Origin: Dasyornis broadbenti
Taxonomy: Eukaryota; Chordata; Aves; Passeriformes; Dasyornithidae
Length of the DNA stretch: 64,000 bases
Reading direction: 5' to 3'
Assembly (NCBI GenBank): GCA_013397935.1
Contig: VZRN01004396.1
Span: 369,114 to 433,113 of the forward strand
Below the pieces are notes generated by a model. The model was given only the letters and a program-made list of their open reading frames with translations, searched no databases and was not told the DNA's origin. Shown here in pieces: positions 1 to 12,251 of this stretch. Both the position numbers and the translations under genes were made by a program. Position 1 is the stretch's first letter, and each line of letters starts with the position of its first letter.

Positions 1-285
1 CTTCATTCGCCACACGCCAGGAACAGAATTGGCCCGAACTAGTGGAATTGGCAGCAAAAAACTAACATACAAGTGTGTCTGGTCAATAGAGCGCTTGTTC
101 CTGCCGCTGGGTGCTGTGTGAGGACTCCGACTGTGCTCTGGCCCCGGAGTTGGACGCTGCAGACGCGCTCAGGGTTTTTCTTTTCTCGCCCCTCTGCTCT
201 GTCTTTTTAAAATATTCATCAATGGGGTGGGTAGTTTGCTGTAGTCATTAAAATATCTCTGTCCCCTCCCCCTCGCTTTCTGCAG
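1..285 (+). other. TCF3: intron 1, 3' end
   Basis: Sequence before the first coding exon. It ends in a pyrimidine-rich tract (about 261-280) and the acceptor TTTCTGCAG at 277-285. TCF3 genes normally have a noncoding first exon further upstream, so this is read as the end of intron 1. I cannot exclude that some transcripts start here. No repeat was recognised. Confidence 0.65.
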
Positions 286-312
286 GACTGCCACTGTCGA
301 GTCTGTGGGAAT
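286..312 (+). other. TCF3: 5' UTR part of exon 2
   Basis: This stretch of 27 nt lies between the predicted acceptor at 285/286 and the start codon at 313. The context at the ATG is GGAATATGA, a weak Kozak context (A at -3, A at +4). No upstream ATG lies in this short stretch. Its 5' boundary depends on the acceptor call. Confidence 0.6.
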
Positions 313-387
313 ATGAATCAGCAGCAGCAGAGAATGGCTGCAGTTGGGACAGACAAAGAGCTCAGTGACCTGCTGGACTTCAGTATG
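313..387 (+). CDS. TCF3: TCF3 coding exon 2: start codon and LDFS motif of AD1 (residues 1-25)
   Basis: This exon encodes the N-terminus, MNQQQQRMAAVGTDK followed by ELSDLLDFSM. The acidic-hydrophobic LSDLLDFS stretch is the core of E-protein activation domain 1, known in the family to contact the p300/CBP KIX domain and the AML1-ETO TAFH domain. The start is the first ATG after the acceptor and matches the family N-terminus. The exon ends in phase 0 at the donor ATG|GTGAGC (387/388). Human TCF3 begins MNQPQRM; here there is a run of four Gln encoded by four CAG codons, which could vary in length by slippage. A second in-frame Met at codon 8 is the next possible start. A strong palindrome follows at 405-420, just inside the intron. 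Confidence 0.96.
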
Positions 388-404
388 GTGAGCGAGCGCG
401 GCCG

Positions 405-427
405 GGGGCTGCGCAGCCCCGGGGCTG
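405..427 (+). other. overlapping palindromes just inside the exon 2 donor
   Basis: GGGGCTGCGCAGCCCC (405-420) is a perfect 16-base palindrome. CAGCCCCGGGGCTG (414-427) is a perfect 14-base palindrome that overlaps it. The two hairpins cannot form together. They lie 17 nt and more downstream of the 5' splice site. Any effect on splicing is inference. Confidence 0.5.
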
Positions 428-3186
428 GGAGCTGCACAGGGGAGGAAATGTGAGCCTGTAAATTGGACATGATGGGTTTCAGATGTGCCGTGTTTGTGTG
501 CGTGCACATGTGCTGCAACTTGTTTATTTTCGAGTTAAAGCAAAGCCTCTGCCCCTCCTCTCCCTCTCTTCCCCTCAAACGTGTGTTGTTCCCTCGCGGG
601 GAGGGCAGAGAGGTTTTTTCTCTGGATGGGAAATTTTGGGGGAATTATCGGAGTTGTGTGTTCTCTGTTTAAATGCTCACTGGGTGACTGTTTCTGCAGC
701 CATGCAGAGATGTAACTTCAGTAGCTGATTAATCAAGCTTTTTTCCTCTCCCTAGATCCAGACTATTAAACTTTTGCTCCCACAGGTTATTTTGTCACAG
801 TTTGAAACGTGTCCAAGCTCTCCAGCGCGTTATTTTTGCAGGAGTTGGACACTTGTGCTCCCCATGCTCTGCTCTGCTGTATCCTGGAAACCTTGAGCTG
901 CATTTAGGAGCTGTTTATTTTCAAAGAAACGGGACCTAAGAGTTCCCCCCGAGGGGTGTGCACAGCTCGGAGGGAGGAGAAGTCCCTTTAGTCACAGCGG
1001 AGCGGGGTTAGTCCCTGGCACATCCCGCTGTGGCAGCGCCAGCGGTGCTGCCTCGCCTTGGCAGGTGACTGTGGAGGGCAGAGCTGCTGTTCAAAGGCAA
1101 ATAACTGTCTGCTGGGTTCCTGCGCTGTGTGCTGCACCCTCACGGCTCTGGGAGCGGGTGTCTTGCTGCCGAGATAAGCACACGTGCTGCAGAGATAGAA
1201 ACGACAGCTCCAGGAGGGGAACGGCCACGAGAGTCACCCCAGCCTGGGTCACCCGGCCCACGGCCCTCGGAAGAGAAGGGAGGAAAAGTGGTGGCAGAGC
1301 TGGGGTCGCCTGCTGTCCTGGTGGCTGTGACACCTGTGGATGTGCCGAGGCTCATCCGCTTTTCTGCTGAGGTTCAGCCATGGCAAATAAACCTTTTGAT
1401 ACAGCTGGGGGTTGTACCTGTTCTGACAGGGCTCTGTGCTGGAGCGGGGGCTGTGGAGGCTCTCGGGCCCCGAGGAGCAATTCTCCTGCAGGAGAGGCCC
1501 AGTTCTCCCAGTTTCACACGTCTGTTGGGAGGCTGGTTCCGTTAAAGTGCTGGTGATGGATTTTGCCAGTAGAATGTTTTACAGCGGGTGCGGGGACTGC
1601 AGGGATGGTGTCCCCGTAAAACCAGGAATCTGTTCAGGGCTTGCTGTGGTTATTTGTCCCTCTCAGAGGTCCTGCAGGTTGCAGGAGCTCTGGGGCTTTC
1701 CATGCGCTGCACTGGAGATTCAGAACTGCACTTTGGGTCAGTACTGCAGAATCTGCTCCCTGACCGGGGCTGCAGCACATTTGCTTTTTCTCCACGTTGG
1801 AAAAAAATTCAAATCCCACTCAGCACTTAGAGCTTTACAAACCCCCAAGACCTTTTTTCCCCGATTTAACCAGCCATCCTCATTTGCATGCCTAAAGCTG
1901 TGTTCCCTGGAGGAGTCCTGACCTGGTCCCTCCGTACACAAATGTTTCCGTCCCTGGAGGTGAATCCACACCAAAAAGGTTGAATTTGGGTTTGGAGTCA
2001 ATGCTCTTACACTGGTTGTAATCCTGGGAAGGACCAGAACTCGTCCTGTGCGCCTCCAAGGCTGGTTTAGAGGTGCTGGGGGTGGCTGCTCACAGCATCA
2101 GGGCTTGCAAATGTCATTTGCCAGCAAATGACTCAAAGCCGTTCCCTCCAGGATCCGTTGGCCGATGGGCTCCGGCGCAGCCTGGACCCGAGCCAGCTCT
2201 GTTTCACAAACCCTCATCTCCGCACACCCTTCTCTCAGTTTGCATAAAGGGAATATTAACATCTCTCCTCAAGGATGAGGAGCTGAAATGGAAAAGCTTC
2301 CTAGACAGTGGGTCTGTCGAAGAGGCTGCTCCATGGTTTGCTCTCCCTGTGTCCTTGGGATACAGGACTTTTGACCACGGAGCTCACTCTTTCAAGTGTA
2401 TTTATATTTTTCTTTGAATAAACAGGAGTGGAGCATTGGTTCAGTAATCCTCTCCAGGAGAGGAGAAGGGAGGGAAAAGTGGAGATACTCAGAGCAGCTG
2501 GAAGCATTTGCTTCACATCAGTATTTTGATTCCTTTTTTCTGGGGAAAATGTGTTCAGCCCCAGCAGTCTGTGGTCCAGCCCTGCACTGCGTTTTGCTGT
2601 GCAGGGAGGGCATTTTAAGGCCCTAATGGGGTGGCATGGCCCGCTGTGAGTTGCTGGGGTCAGTAAATAACAGGGTTGTATGAGGTACTGCAAACTGGGC
2701 TTGCAGTCCTGTAAGGAGAGACTCATCCCTTCTGTAATAAATAAATCAATCAATCCATTGGGTAGAGATTGAGCTCCAAAGCGCTCGCCCAAGGCTTTGT
2801 GCCACTGTAATTTGCCAAAAAGGGCAAAACTCAAAGAAATCTGTAAGTAAGCAGGAGCCAAAGGCCCAGCAATGCTTTGGGGTGTGCATGATAGCACTCT
2901 TACCTCTACCCCCAAATAAATTGCCTTTTCTAATTGCCCCCAAGTGCAGGTAATTTGTAAGCTTGCCTTCACCACTGCTCCCTGGCAGCAGGCCAGGATG
3001 GGCTGGCAAATCTGGAGAGGAGCTTTTGAGAAAGCATCCTGCCTTACAGACCCGAGTGGGCAGCTCAGCCTGGTGATGGGGCTGGGCTTTGGTGGCTGCC
3101 GGGCTTTGCAGCTCGGCCTGACGGGCACGGGCTGTGCCTGGGGGGAGCTGCCCTGGGCCTGTGCTTTGGGAGATGCTCAACCACAA

Positions 3187-3402
3187 GGACTTGGAGCTCA
3201 GGGAAAGGTTCTTCCCCCAGAGGCTGCTGGGCACTGCCCAGGCTCCCCAGGGAATGGTCCCGGCCCCGAGGCTGCCAGAGCTCCAGGAGCGTTTGGACAG
3301 CGCTGCCAGGGCTGCACAGGGTGGGATTGTTGGGGTGTCTGTGCAGGGCCAGGGGTTTAAATCAATGATCCCTGTGGGTCCCTCCCAGCTCAGGATATTC
3401 CC
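3187..3402 (+). mobile_element. CR1 LINE 3' end, group B
   Basis: Carries the group B signature: GAGCTCAGGGAAAGGTTCTT, then the CCAGAGGCTGCTGGGCACTG block, GGGATTGTTGGGGTGTCTGTG and GGGTCCCTCCCAGCTCAGGA. The terminal octamer is lost (the copy ends ATATTCCCGTG). It is 5' truncated, as is usual for CR1. Confidence 0.82.
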
Positions 3403-4896
3403 GTGCCTTGTCGTGGTTGTTGGTCATCCCAGCAGTGTCTCCCCGGTGCCGGCGCTGCTGTGCAGTGTCACACACCTGTCCTGGCTGGGCTGGGCTGCCC
3501 CGGGTGTGGCGATGCCACCGAGCGCCAGCCGAGCCGGGAGCTGCCGCGTGCCAGTGCCAGCCGGGGGCTCTGGCAGGAGCGAGGTGCTGTTAACAGCCAT
3601 GATTATTAGCAGAGTATTAACCATATGCTGCGGGAGCTGCCTGGCACAGGGGCTTTCTGGCTCGGCGCGGGGTGGGCAGGGGCTTGAGCAGTCACACAGG
3701 ACCTGCTGCTCATCGCTCCGCGAGCGGCTGCTCCCGCCGCATCCTGGCTCTCGCGGCTCCAGCCCTGGCTCCGGGGTGGGAACCAAACTGTTGGCAGCCA
3801 GCAGGGCTGGAGCAGCTCCTCCTGCCCCGCTGGAGGATGCTGAAGCTGTGTCCTGCTCCGGCCCAGGCCCAGCGCCTGCGTTTCCATGATAAAACTCTGG
3901 GTTTTATTCAGAGCAAAGCAGCTGTAGAGTTTAAAGTTTGACTTCACACTGCAGCGGGCATTTGGGGCTGTAGTCAGGAAGGTCTGTCTTAAGTGAACAC
4001 GTATAAAATGTCCTGCTGGGAATGTATTTTGAGTCAAATTCCCTCTTCTCCTCGAATTAACAGCTGGATACTTTCCATGCTGCAAAATAGATTTCAGGTT
4101 TGGAGTTCAGGCCTGAGGTTGGTTCAGCCTGGAGTTCATCAGGTGGGAGAGGGGAGAGAGTGAGCACTGATTTAATTTGAAAAACGACGCAGTTCTAGAA
4201 GCGCACAATGAGTGAAATGCTGCTTGATGCTCCTTGTTCCTGGCAAATTCCCTTTCTTCCTTAGGAGTTTGCTGGATGAGGTGTGGGATCTCTTGGCTAT
4301 AACCTCCCAGGGGAGGGTGCAGGCATGTGGAGCTTCCCATGCTCTGGATTTGCCTCTTTTACCCTGGGAGGAATGGAAGGCGAATAAATTCTTTTGGAGG
4401 GGTGGAAATGGAGCTAGGAGGGATTGCAGAAGTTGCTGTCAGCTCTCAGGGAGGCTGGAGGTAGGACTTGAAAAACCAAATACAGCAACTTAAAATGGGG
4501 GATTTTACATAACCGTTTAAATCTACATTATTCAAATCTAACAAAGGCCAAGTAATGACCCAATTACAACTCTTGAGAGCTCAGGCCTGGGTCCCTCAGT
4601 AGGTGCCAGCTCGGGTTCATCTCCTCCCTCCCCCCAGTTTATTTTTAAAGCAGCATTTAAAAGCAGAAAGGAAATTTGCAGTGGGTGGATGAACTTTGCC
4701 TGTGAGCAACACACGCCAGCGAAGGCACTTCATGTATGACTTGTGCCGGGCTCCTCGGGGCAGCTTCAGCCCACACCACAGTGGAAAAAGAGGCTGGGAG
4801 CAAGAAAAAAGCCTGAAACACCTCCTGAGGTGGGCAAGTGATAAATGTGGAGTGGTAACCCGGGGTTCCCCCCTCTCCATCACCCTTCTTTAACAG

Positions 4897-5148
4897 CATG
4901 GAGCTGTGTCAGGGCTTGGGATGGAGCTCAGGGGAAGGGTCTTCCCCCAGAGGCTGCTGGGCACTGCCCAGGCTCCCCAGGGAATGGTCCCGGCCCCAAG
5001 GCTGCCAGAGCTCCAGGAGCGCTTGGACAGCGCTGCCAGGGCTGCACAGGGTGGGATTGTTGGGGTGTCTGTGCAGGGCCGGGGGCTGCATCAATGATCC
5101 CTGTGGGTCCCTCTCAGCTCCGGATATTCCAGGATTCTGTGATTCTGT
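4897..5148 (+). mobile_element. CR1 LINE 3' end, group B
   Basis: Same block order as the copy at 3187, with an intact tail GGATTCTGTGATTCTGT at the right end, so it lies on the + strand. It starts at the block that corresponds to the end of the reverse-transcriptase reading frame. Confidence 0.87.
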
Positions 5149-5469
5149 ACCATCCCCACCTGCCCTGCGGCGGGAAGGGATCCATGACTCCCAAATCCCT
5201 TGGGGAGGCAGAGCAGGAAGGGGCTGCCTCAGCCTCGAAATCCCTGTGGAAGCAGGCAGAGGAGGGGAGGGGTTCCCCGGGCTGAGGGGGAGTGTGGGGG
5301 TGTTTTGGGGCTGCTGGGGGATCCTCCTGTTGTGCACAAGCAGGAGGTGCTGGGTGCACAATGGAACAAGGCTGTTCATTCTCTCACTCATGTTTGCTGC
5401 TCGAACCTTGGGTTTTTCAGCCTCAGCAAGTGCTGAGCAGAAACGCTCACAAAAAGAGCTGGCAGTGCC

Positions 5470-5491
5470 TTTTTTTTTTATTTTTTTTTTT
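5470..5491 (+). repeat. T-rich run
   Basis: Two runs of T separated by one A, followed by a short GTGTGTGCGTGTG stretch. No CR1 body is attached on the left. Probably simple low-complexity sequence. Confidence 0.8.
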
Positions 5492-7215
5492 CATGTGTGT
5501 GCGTGTGCTTTTTGCTGCTCGGTTCGTGGTGCATCCCTTCCCCCCTGCTCGCACATGCAGGCCTGCCCCTTGCCACTTGGAAAAAAGGGAGTTTAATCTT
5601 AATCTTCTTCCCCACCTTAAGAAGAGGGAGTGAGCGCAGGCGGGCTGGGATCAGCCACGTAAATTCCATTTTCAGCACTTTTGGAGATGTTTGCAGAGCA
5701 CCCCCCTGCCCTGCAGCAGTGCAGAGGAAGGTGAGCTGCAATCTTCGGGGTTTGTTTTTATTTTCTAGCCCAACTTCCTGAGGAAACAAAGCTCATCCGA
5801 CGGTGGGGCTGCTGGGCCACCCCGAACACGTCGGGAGCCTTTGGGGTGGGCAGCAGCCTCAGGGCACATCTGAGGGGGGCAGGGGCCCGTGGGCAGGCAG
5901 GTGAGGGCAGGTGTGTGCAGGCAGCTGGGGTGAGCACTGAACACTGTTTACACCTTCATTTAAATCCGTGTATAAAGCATCTACACCCCGTGCATGCATA
6001 CATATGATCCCAAATTTGTGCTCTTTATGAATGGCAGTTGGTTCCTTAACTGCTCTCTTTGCATCTCAACTGGTTTTTGTTGGGTTTTTTTTTATTCTCC
6101 CCAGCATTTGTGAAAACAAAGCTGGGCAGACGGTTCTGTACAAAGGAATGTTTCTGACCACAGCCAGACATCAGCTATGTCAGGGCATGAAACGCTGCCT
6201 TTCTGTAGGCTCTTGTGCCATTACATTGTTTAATCTTCAAAGCATTAAACTTTTGAGTTACTCAGACATTACAAAGCTAAAAATAATAAAAATTCAAATG
6301 ACTTGGTGGTGAAAGTATCTTGAGTAGAAAAAGGATATTAAAATGTTAATTCACTAAGCGTTTTCCCACCAGTTGTTTTATTGGCTGGAGCTCCATTTGT
6401 GTGGAGGAGAATTAGTTTTCTTTTCTGCTGCACACAGGTGCATGTAAATTATTAAATAGCAGCCTCTGAAACTCTCCCAAGTTTTATTAAAAATATTTAT
6501 ACAGGTTAGGTGACGAGGTGTGCAGTATTTTTGAGGAAGCTCCTGGCAGGAGAGGCTCAGTTGTGATAATGAGGCTGCAGCGATAGAGCAAACAAGTCCC
6601 CAGAGCGACCAATTCTGTGAAATATATTAATTTTTTAAATCAGGAGTAACAATCTTTGCCCTTGGAGCAGCTTCTCCCCTCAGGCCCGGGGTTGTGTCAG
6701 GTTCCCCTGAGCAGCGGGGTGGGAGCTGAGTGGTGTCCCCTGGGCAGGGACCCTCACGGGCAGCCCGTGCTCTGCCCAGGCCCTGCAGGTGTGGGGGGGA
6801 CTGGGACTGCTGGGGGAGCTGGGATAAAATGAGGGAGCTGAGGGGAAAAATGAGCTTTGCTGTCATTATCCTGCTGCCTTTTCATGAATGGAGCCGGCCT
6901 TTCCCCAGGGCTCACCTGCAGTCAGGGTGAGCAATTCTGGGAAGGAGCTGTTGGTTTGGACCGCAGCAGGGATGCTCCTTGGCCGGTTCCCAGCTGCCCC
7001 TGGGCAGCCAGGGGTTGTGCAGGTGGGGACGTGTGTGTTAGAGCAGGGCTGTGCCTCTCCCGAGCCATGGAGCAGGGACACGAGCAGAGGGAAGTTTTTT
7101 GCATCAATAAAGGGCTGCTCTTCCCCCTTCCCTCCCCCAGTCTGACCCCTTGCAGCAAAACCAACATACTGAAATCTCTTCTCTTCCCTTCTCTCTCATC
7201 TCCTTGTTTTTCTAG

Positions 7216-7288
7216 ATGTTTCCCTTGCCAGTGGCTAATGGAAAAAACAGACCCACGACCCTTGCGAGCACTCAGTTTGGAGGAGCAG
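7216..7288 (+). CDS. TCF3: TCF3 coding exon 3 (residues 26-50, MFPLPV block)
   Basis: This 73-nt exon begins directly at ATG after the acceptor TTTTTCTAG and encodes MFPLPVANGKNRPTTL then ASTQFGGA. It ends in phase 1 with a single G before the donor GTACTG, so residue 50 (Gly) is split with exon 4. MFPLPV follows LDFSM in TCF3, whereas TCF4 and TCF12 have MFSPPV, which is the best single discriminator here. The block is the C-terminal part of activation domain 1. The first codon is Met, but this is an internal exon in phase with exon 2 and not a separate start. Confidence 0.95.
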
Positions 7289-9090
7289 GTACTGTCATCT
7301 TACTTTTTTTCCCCCTTATACCATAATGTTTCTTGCAATAAACTTGTGTTTGGTTCCAGAGACGCCCTAGGGGAGGGGGTTCTGTGCTTTGTGATGTGTT
7401 TTTCTGGTGGTGCTCTGCTGCAGTTCCTCTGGATGGTTTTTTGTTGCTCCGTGTGTCTCTGCATGGGCCAAGCTGCTCTTGCTGATCCTGTTAAGAAGTT
7501 GCTGCCTGAGCTGGAGGTTGTTGTGCCACTGCTCCAGGAGCCCGGCAGCAGACAGGGCGGTTCTCTAAGCTGCTTAGACGTGTCTGCGCTGCCCTGGAAG
7601 TCTTTGCCGTTCCTCTCTGAGGATGGGGTGGTGGTGTCTCACTGCTGGTGCAATGCGGGGCTCTGCTCCATGCAGCCCCTCCAGCAGCTCTCTGCTGTTG
7701 GGTGGGATCTCAGCATTCCCAAAGGGATCTTGTAAAACGCTCCAGGGTGCCAAGAGGGGTCCAGGGATGCTGATATCCAAGGGCTTTGGAGCAGGGCCGT
7801 GGGACTGGAGATCTGACTTGGATTGGAGACTCTGCAAATGTGCTGGTTGATTTGAGGCTCAGGTGGAGAATTCCTGGGCAGTGCTTGGCAGGGTTTTCAT
7901 GCCCGGGAAAGCTGCTCTGTGCAGGGCTCACGTGGCCCCTGGCACAAGGGAAGTTCAGCGAATTTGCCCTTCTTGCTGAACATTTTGTGGATGCTCAAAA
8001 CTCGACCTTCCCTACCCTGGGCTGGCTCCAGCTGTCCAGGGAAACTCCTGGGATGCATCCCAGAGACCGGGCAGGGATTCCTGGAGAGCAGCTTTGATGC
8101 CCCGGTGTGCTGAGGGGCACTGGGAACCTGCAGCAGCGGGATGGGGCATCTGCCCTGCGCTGCCCTGCTCCTGCCCTCCCTGACCAGGGAAGTGTGGTGC
8201 CTTCAGAGCTGTTTAGCTGTGTGTCAAGATGGTTTTGAGCAAACACTTTTGCAGGGAGGGAAGCTGTTGAGTGGGCGCTGGAGGAAATCAGAAGGGAGAA
8301 AACTCTCGGCTTAACCCAGATGGAAGCCGCTCTCTCCAGCGAGTGTTCCTTGTGCTGTTAAAATAATCCACAAAAGACGTGCTGCACGCTGGGGAGAGAA
8401 GAGCAGTGCAGGAGCTCCCATTAATCTGCTTCCTGCTCAGAGCCTGCCTTGGCTGCTGGGCCCGCGGAGCTGGCCAGGAGCAGAGGCTGGAGCGGGGCCC
8501 TGCAGCATGGCTGGACCCCCCTTCGGCCCAAACCACACCAAATCTTTGACTCTTCCCCCAGCCCTTCTTTTCTTTCGGGTGAGAGAAAGGTAACGCTGAC
8601 ACCACCCTTCCTCTGGGCTGCTGCTCTCTGAGCCCGAGTGGGAGCTGTTCATGAAAACAGCACCGGTGTTATACAGCTGCACTGAGGGGTGCTGCACAAT
8701 CCCCGCTGTCCCAGCCTCGGATGCTGCAGAGGCTCCTTCACCCTGCCATGGCCAGCCTGCCTTGGGAGCACAGCTCAGGGCTGGGTGTGAGGGCAGAGTT
8801 GCGCTCCAGCAGCATCCTTGGCCTCACCTGGAGATCAGGGGACAAATTTCATCTCACTGTCGCCTTTGGGACTGCTCCCTCCTCCTGAACCTTTGGCTTT
8901 TTGCTGCTGGGGTGAATAACTGCAGCATTAGTGAGTTGTGCCATGCACTGGGGTGGGTTCTGCCTGCTAAAAGGACCCAAGGTGTCTGAACAACATCCGA
9001 GATAACGGCAACAGGTTGTTCACAGTTTGTTGATGTCGGTTCAGCTTTACTCTCTGATTGACAGCAAGGTGCAATCAGGTTCTCATCAGA

Positions 9091-9240
9091 ATTGTAGAAT
9101 CATGGAATGCTTTGGGTTGGAAGGGACCTTAAAGCTCATCTATTTCCACTCTTTGCATGGACAGGGACATCTTCCACCTTCCTCTACACCAGGTTGCTCC
9201 AAGCCCCGTCCAACCCGGCCTCGGCCATTCCCCAAGGCAG
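9091..9240 (-). mobile_element. CR1 LINE 3' end, older copy
   Basis: Reads as reversed CR1: GTAGAATCATGGAATGCTTT, then GGGTTGGAAGGGACCTTAAA and GGTTGCTCCAAGCCCCGTCC. More diverged than the group A copies. The tail is on the left. Confidence 0.8.
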
Positions 9241-10015
9241 CTCATCCCCCAAGACACCGGCAGCCATCCAGTTCAAACTTTGCTTTGGAATGGAACCATC
9301 ATTAACTCTGACGTGGTCAGAGGGTGGAGAGCAGATGGTCCTTGGTTTTGGGGACCTGGACTTGCAGGGGGAGCAGAGCAGTTTACAGCCACACCACAAC
9401 CTGGGCCTGGAGCTTTGCTTCCTCAATCCTGCCGTGCAGGGAGGCCTGGGCTTCATCTTGAGCGTGCCACGTGTGTTTCCAGCACTGCTCAGCAGGGCCT
9501 GCGCCAGCCGTGAAGGCCGTGCAGCATTTCCCCTCCCCTGCCTGCAAAGGAGGAGCAAACACTGATTTGTGTGAGTCTGAGCTGGGTGCTGTGCCACCAC
9601 CTCTCTATCTGGGCTTGTTGTGGTAATCTCAAGATAACAGAAATATTGGTGTTTCAGCCTTCTGCCCACCCAGGATGGGAACCCATCACTGGGCTGGTGG
9701 TGGTTTGGATGTGGGAATTCATCATCTCCCTCTTCCCATCTCCTTTTGGAAATCCTGGGGCAGTGTGGAGCTTTTATTCATTTTCCCCTCCACAGGAGCT
9801 GTTACCTGCAAGCTCTTTCCTCCCCAGGGAAGTGAGGAGGGAAGGCAGCAAAGCATTAACTGATCACTCCTGGCCAAAATGAGATTCTTGCTTCCAAAGT
9901 CCAACTAGTAAATAAAGGAATAGCGGCATTTGAAACAGAGAATCCCAGTGATAGAATTGCCCCAAATTCAAATCGTTTTCAAATTCCAAATTTCTTTACC
10001 AGAAGTGTAGTTATC

Positions 10016-10187
10016 CATTGGCACAGGCTGCCCAGGGCAGTGGTGGAGCCACCATCCCTGGAAGTGTTTGAAACACATGTGGATGTGGCACTTGGGGACA
10101 GGGTTTAGTGGTGACCGTGGTGCTGGGCTGACAGTTGGACTTGAAGATCTTAAAGATCTTTTCCAACCTCAGCAATTCCATGTTTCT
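10016..10187 (+). mobile_element. CR1 LINE 3' end, older subfamily (group C)
   Basis: Contains GCACAGGCTGCCCAGGGCAG, GTGGTGGAGCCACCATCCCT, GATGTGGCACTTGGGGACA and the tail block AAAGATCTTTTCCAACC. This is a subfamily distinct from groups A and B and resembles the copies at 60144 and 60616. Confidence 0.82.
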
Positions 10188-12251
10188 AATAACTGCCTTG
10201 GCCAAGCTGCTGGTGGCCCCTTTACCAAGGGAGCCCCATTTCCTCCCCACAGGCCCGAAAGACTCAAAGTGCTCTTGCAACCTCCCCACCTTCGAGATCC
10301 CTTTGCTCTCCTCTTTGCCTCCTGCTTTTATTTTAAGCCCTGCCACTGTTTCCCTCATTTCTGTCCTCAAATGCTCCGGGGAGGAACTGGTTTCGCTCCC
10401 CCGCCGCATGGACAATTCAGCACCTCCGCTTTGCCTTTTCTTGGCAAGGAGAGACCCAACAATTGCCACGAGGATGGAGCTGACGTCACCCAGCCCGTGG
10501 CTGCAGCATTTATAGCACATATAGGTCACCGCGGGAAGTTGGTCTTCCTGGGGCTGGAGCTGCAGCCAGTGTTTGCCAGCACGGGCCCTTTGCTGCCGGG
10601 CTTTTGTTTCAGCCAGGCTGCTCAGCCCGTGCCTCTTGTCCTGCTCCTCAAAGGTTTTGCTGTCCCCTCCCCAAAAAGTGTTTGTTGTTTGCAGCAGCAA
10701 AACATCTCCGAGCGCGTCCTCTGTCGTGTCATAGTTCGTAAATGACTAATCAGAGCTCCCTCCCAGCAGCCCTGCCTCGAGCAGGAAACCGCTGGGGCTG
10801 AATTTCACATGGAAATGACCATTTTAATTGACATCGAGGCAGTGGGAGTGGCAGGAGGCAGCAGAGTTGTGCTGTGGCCTCGTGGCTGCTGAGTTTTCGG
10901 CAGGGCCGGTGCGTGCCGGCTGCACCTTTGCTCCAGCAAAGGGCTCTGGGCTCTGCCGAGCAGGGAAATAAACTCAAGGCGTGTGGTTGTGCGGGGTAAA
11001 ACATCTCCTGGAGCAGCGCACGAGCAGCACTTACACCTGTGGGTAATGTGGAGGGTGTGCAAGCATCTCCCTTCCCATCCCGAAGGATGTGGGGTGCCAG
11101 GATTGGGTCCTGGTGGAACAGGGGCACGGGGGTCTCCTGCTGACAAATGATTCTCTCCTCTGCCAAAGAAATACCATTTTTTCCCTCCCCTCCTTTTAAA
11201 TAAGTGTAAATTCAGCATTAAATGTCTTTTCCTTTGTGCTTTGTGCCAAAGTGAGCTCCCTTGCTTGGGCTTTCGGGGGGGTTTGGAAGGGAGAGTGCCC
11301 TCCTTGCCCCTGCTGGGATTCCCACCCCCAAAATTTGTTGATGAGCTGAGGCCCCCTGTGAGGGAATCGCTTTGATCGGGGGAAGTTCATCAAGTCCATT
11401 TGAAGCTGGCGAAGCAGGGAGTTTTTCAAAGGGTTACAAGCTGGTGCATGTAACAAATTTTAAGTTATAGTCTGGTGAACAAAGCAGATGGATTCTCCCT
11501 GGAGGGAGGCGAGCCCGGATCCCCTTTGAAGCCCACTTTAAACAACGCACAAACTTGGATACCTGTGGCAACAGCACTGAGTGTCATAAATTCTCTGAAA
11601 GCTGGGGTTGTCTCTTTAATTGGTGCTATGGGGGAGCTTTTGGAAGGTTTAATCATTTCGAGTGTGCAGGCAGCCCTGCGCTGGGCAGCTCCGAGCGGGG
11701 TGGGCAGGCTCTGGTGGCAGCAGGACCATGCTGGGCTCCCCTGCTCCCGGAGCTGGGTGCTTTGCAGGGACACCACGGCAGGCAGGGCTGGGAAGAGCCG
11801 AGCGCAGCGTTTGCGTCGCCGCGCTGTCAGCATGGAGTCCCGGGCTGCAGGAACCCATTTGCAACTGTTTTCCATAGTGAGGAAAGCGGGAGCTTTTATT
11901 AGCAAGGCTGTATCACGTTTTCCTACTAACTGCCTCGAGTTCCCACATGTTTTGCTTATGCTGAAGTGGGAGTGCTGGGCTCCGCTTGCTATTTTGATGG
12001 ATGATGAAAGGCAGACACGAGGTGTGCAATATGGGACTTGATATTTAGAACTGGCACTTCCCCTTCGAGTTTGGGATTGGGGCTGCGTGTTTTTGCGGCG
12101 TGCCCGTGCAAACTGTCACCAAACAGCCCAAACACAAAAGCACCACAACAGAAAAAGGCAAAGCAGAAAAATTCGCTTGCCAGCCCATTGGTGTGTGGCC
12201 GTTTGTTTCACAGTAAATGTTACTGTTGAGCCATTATCAAAGGAAATCAAA

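Larger units (their letters stand above)
388..7215 (+). other. TCF3: intron 2
   Basis: A 6.8-kb intron, donor GTGAGC, acceptor TTTTTCTAG. It is mostly unique sequence of changing GC content, with two group B CR1 ends (3187-3402, 4897-5148) and a T-rich run at 5470-5491. The block at about 6220-6560 is AT-rich. No coding exon with splice sites was recognised. The open frames on both strands look incidental. Confidence 0.85.

Noticed and set aside
1..285. TCF3 promoter at the window start
   Set aside because: No clear TATA or CpG-island edge was seen, and a good pyrimidine tract plus acceptor precedes the start-codon exon, as expected if an upstream noncoding exon exists.
8048..8063. CTGGGATGCATCCCAG 16-base palindrome
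   Set aside because: Perfect but isolated, with no repeat copy or context to suggest function.
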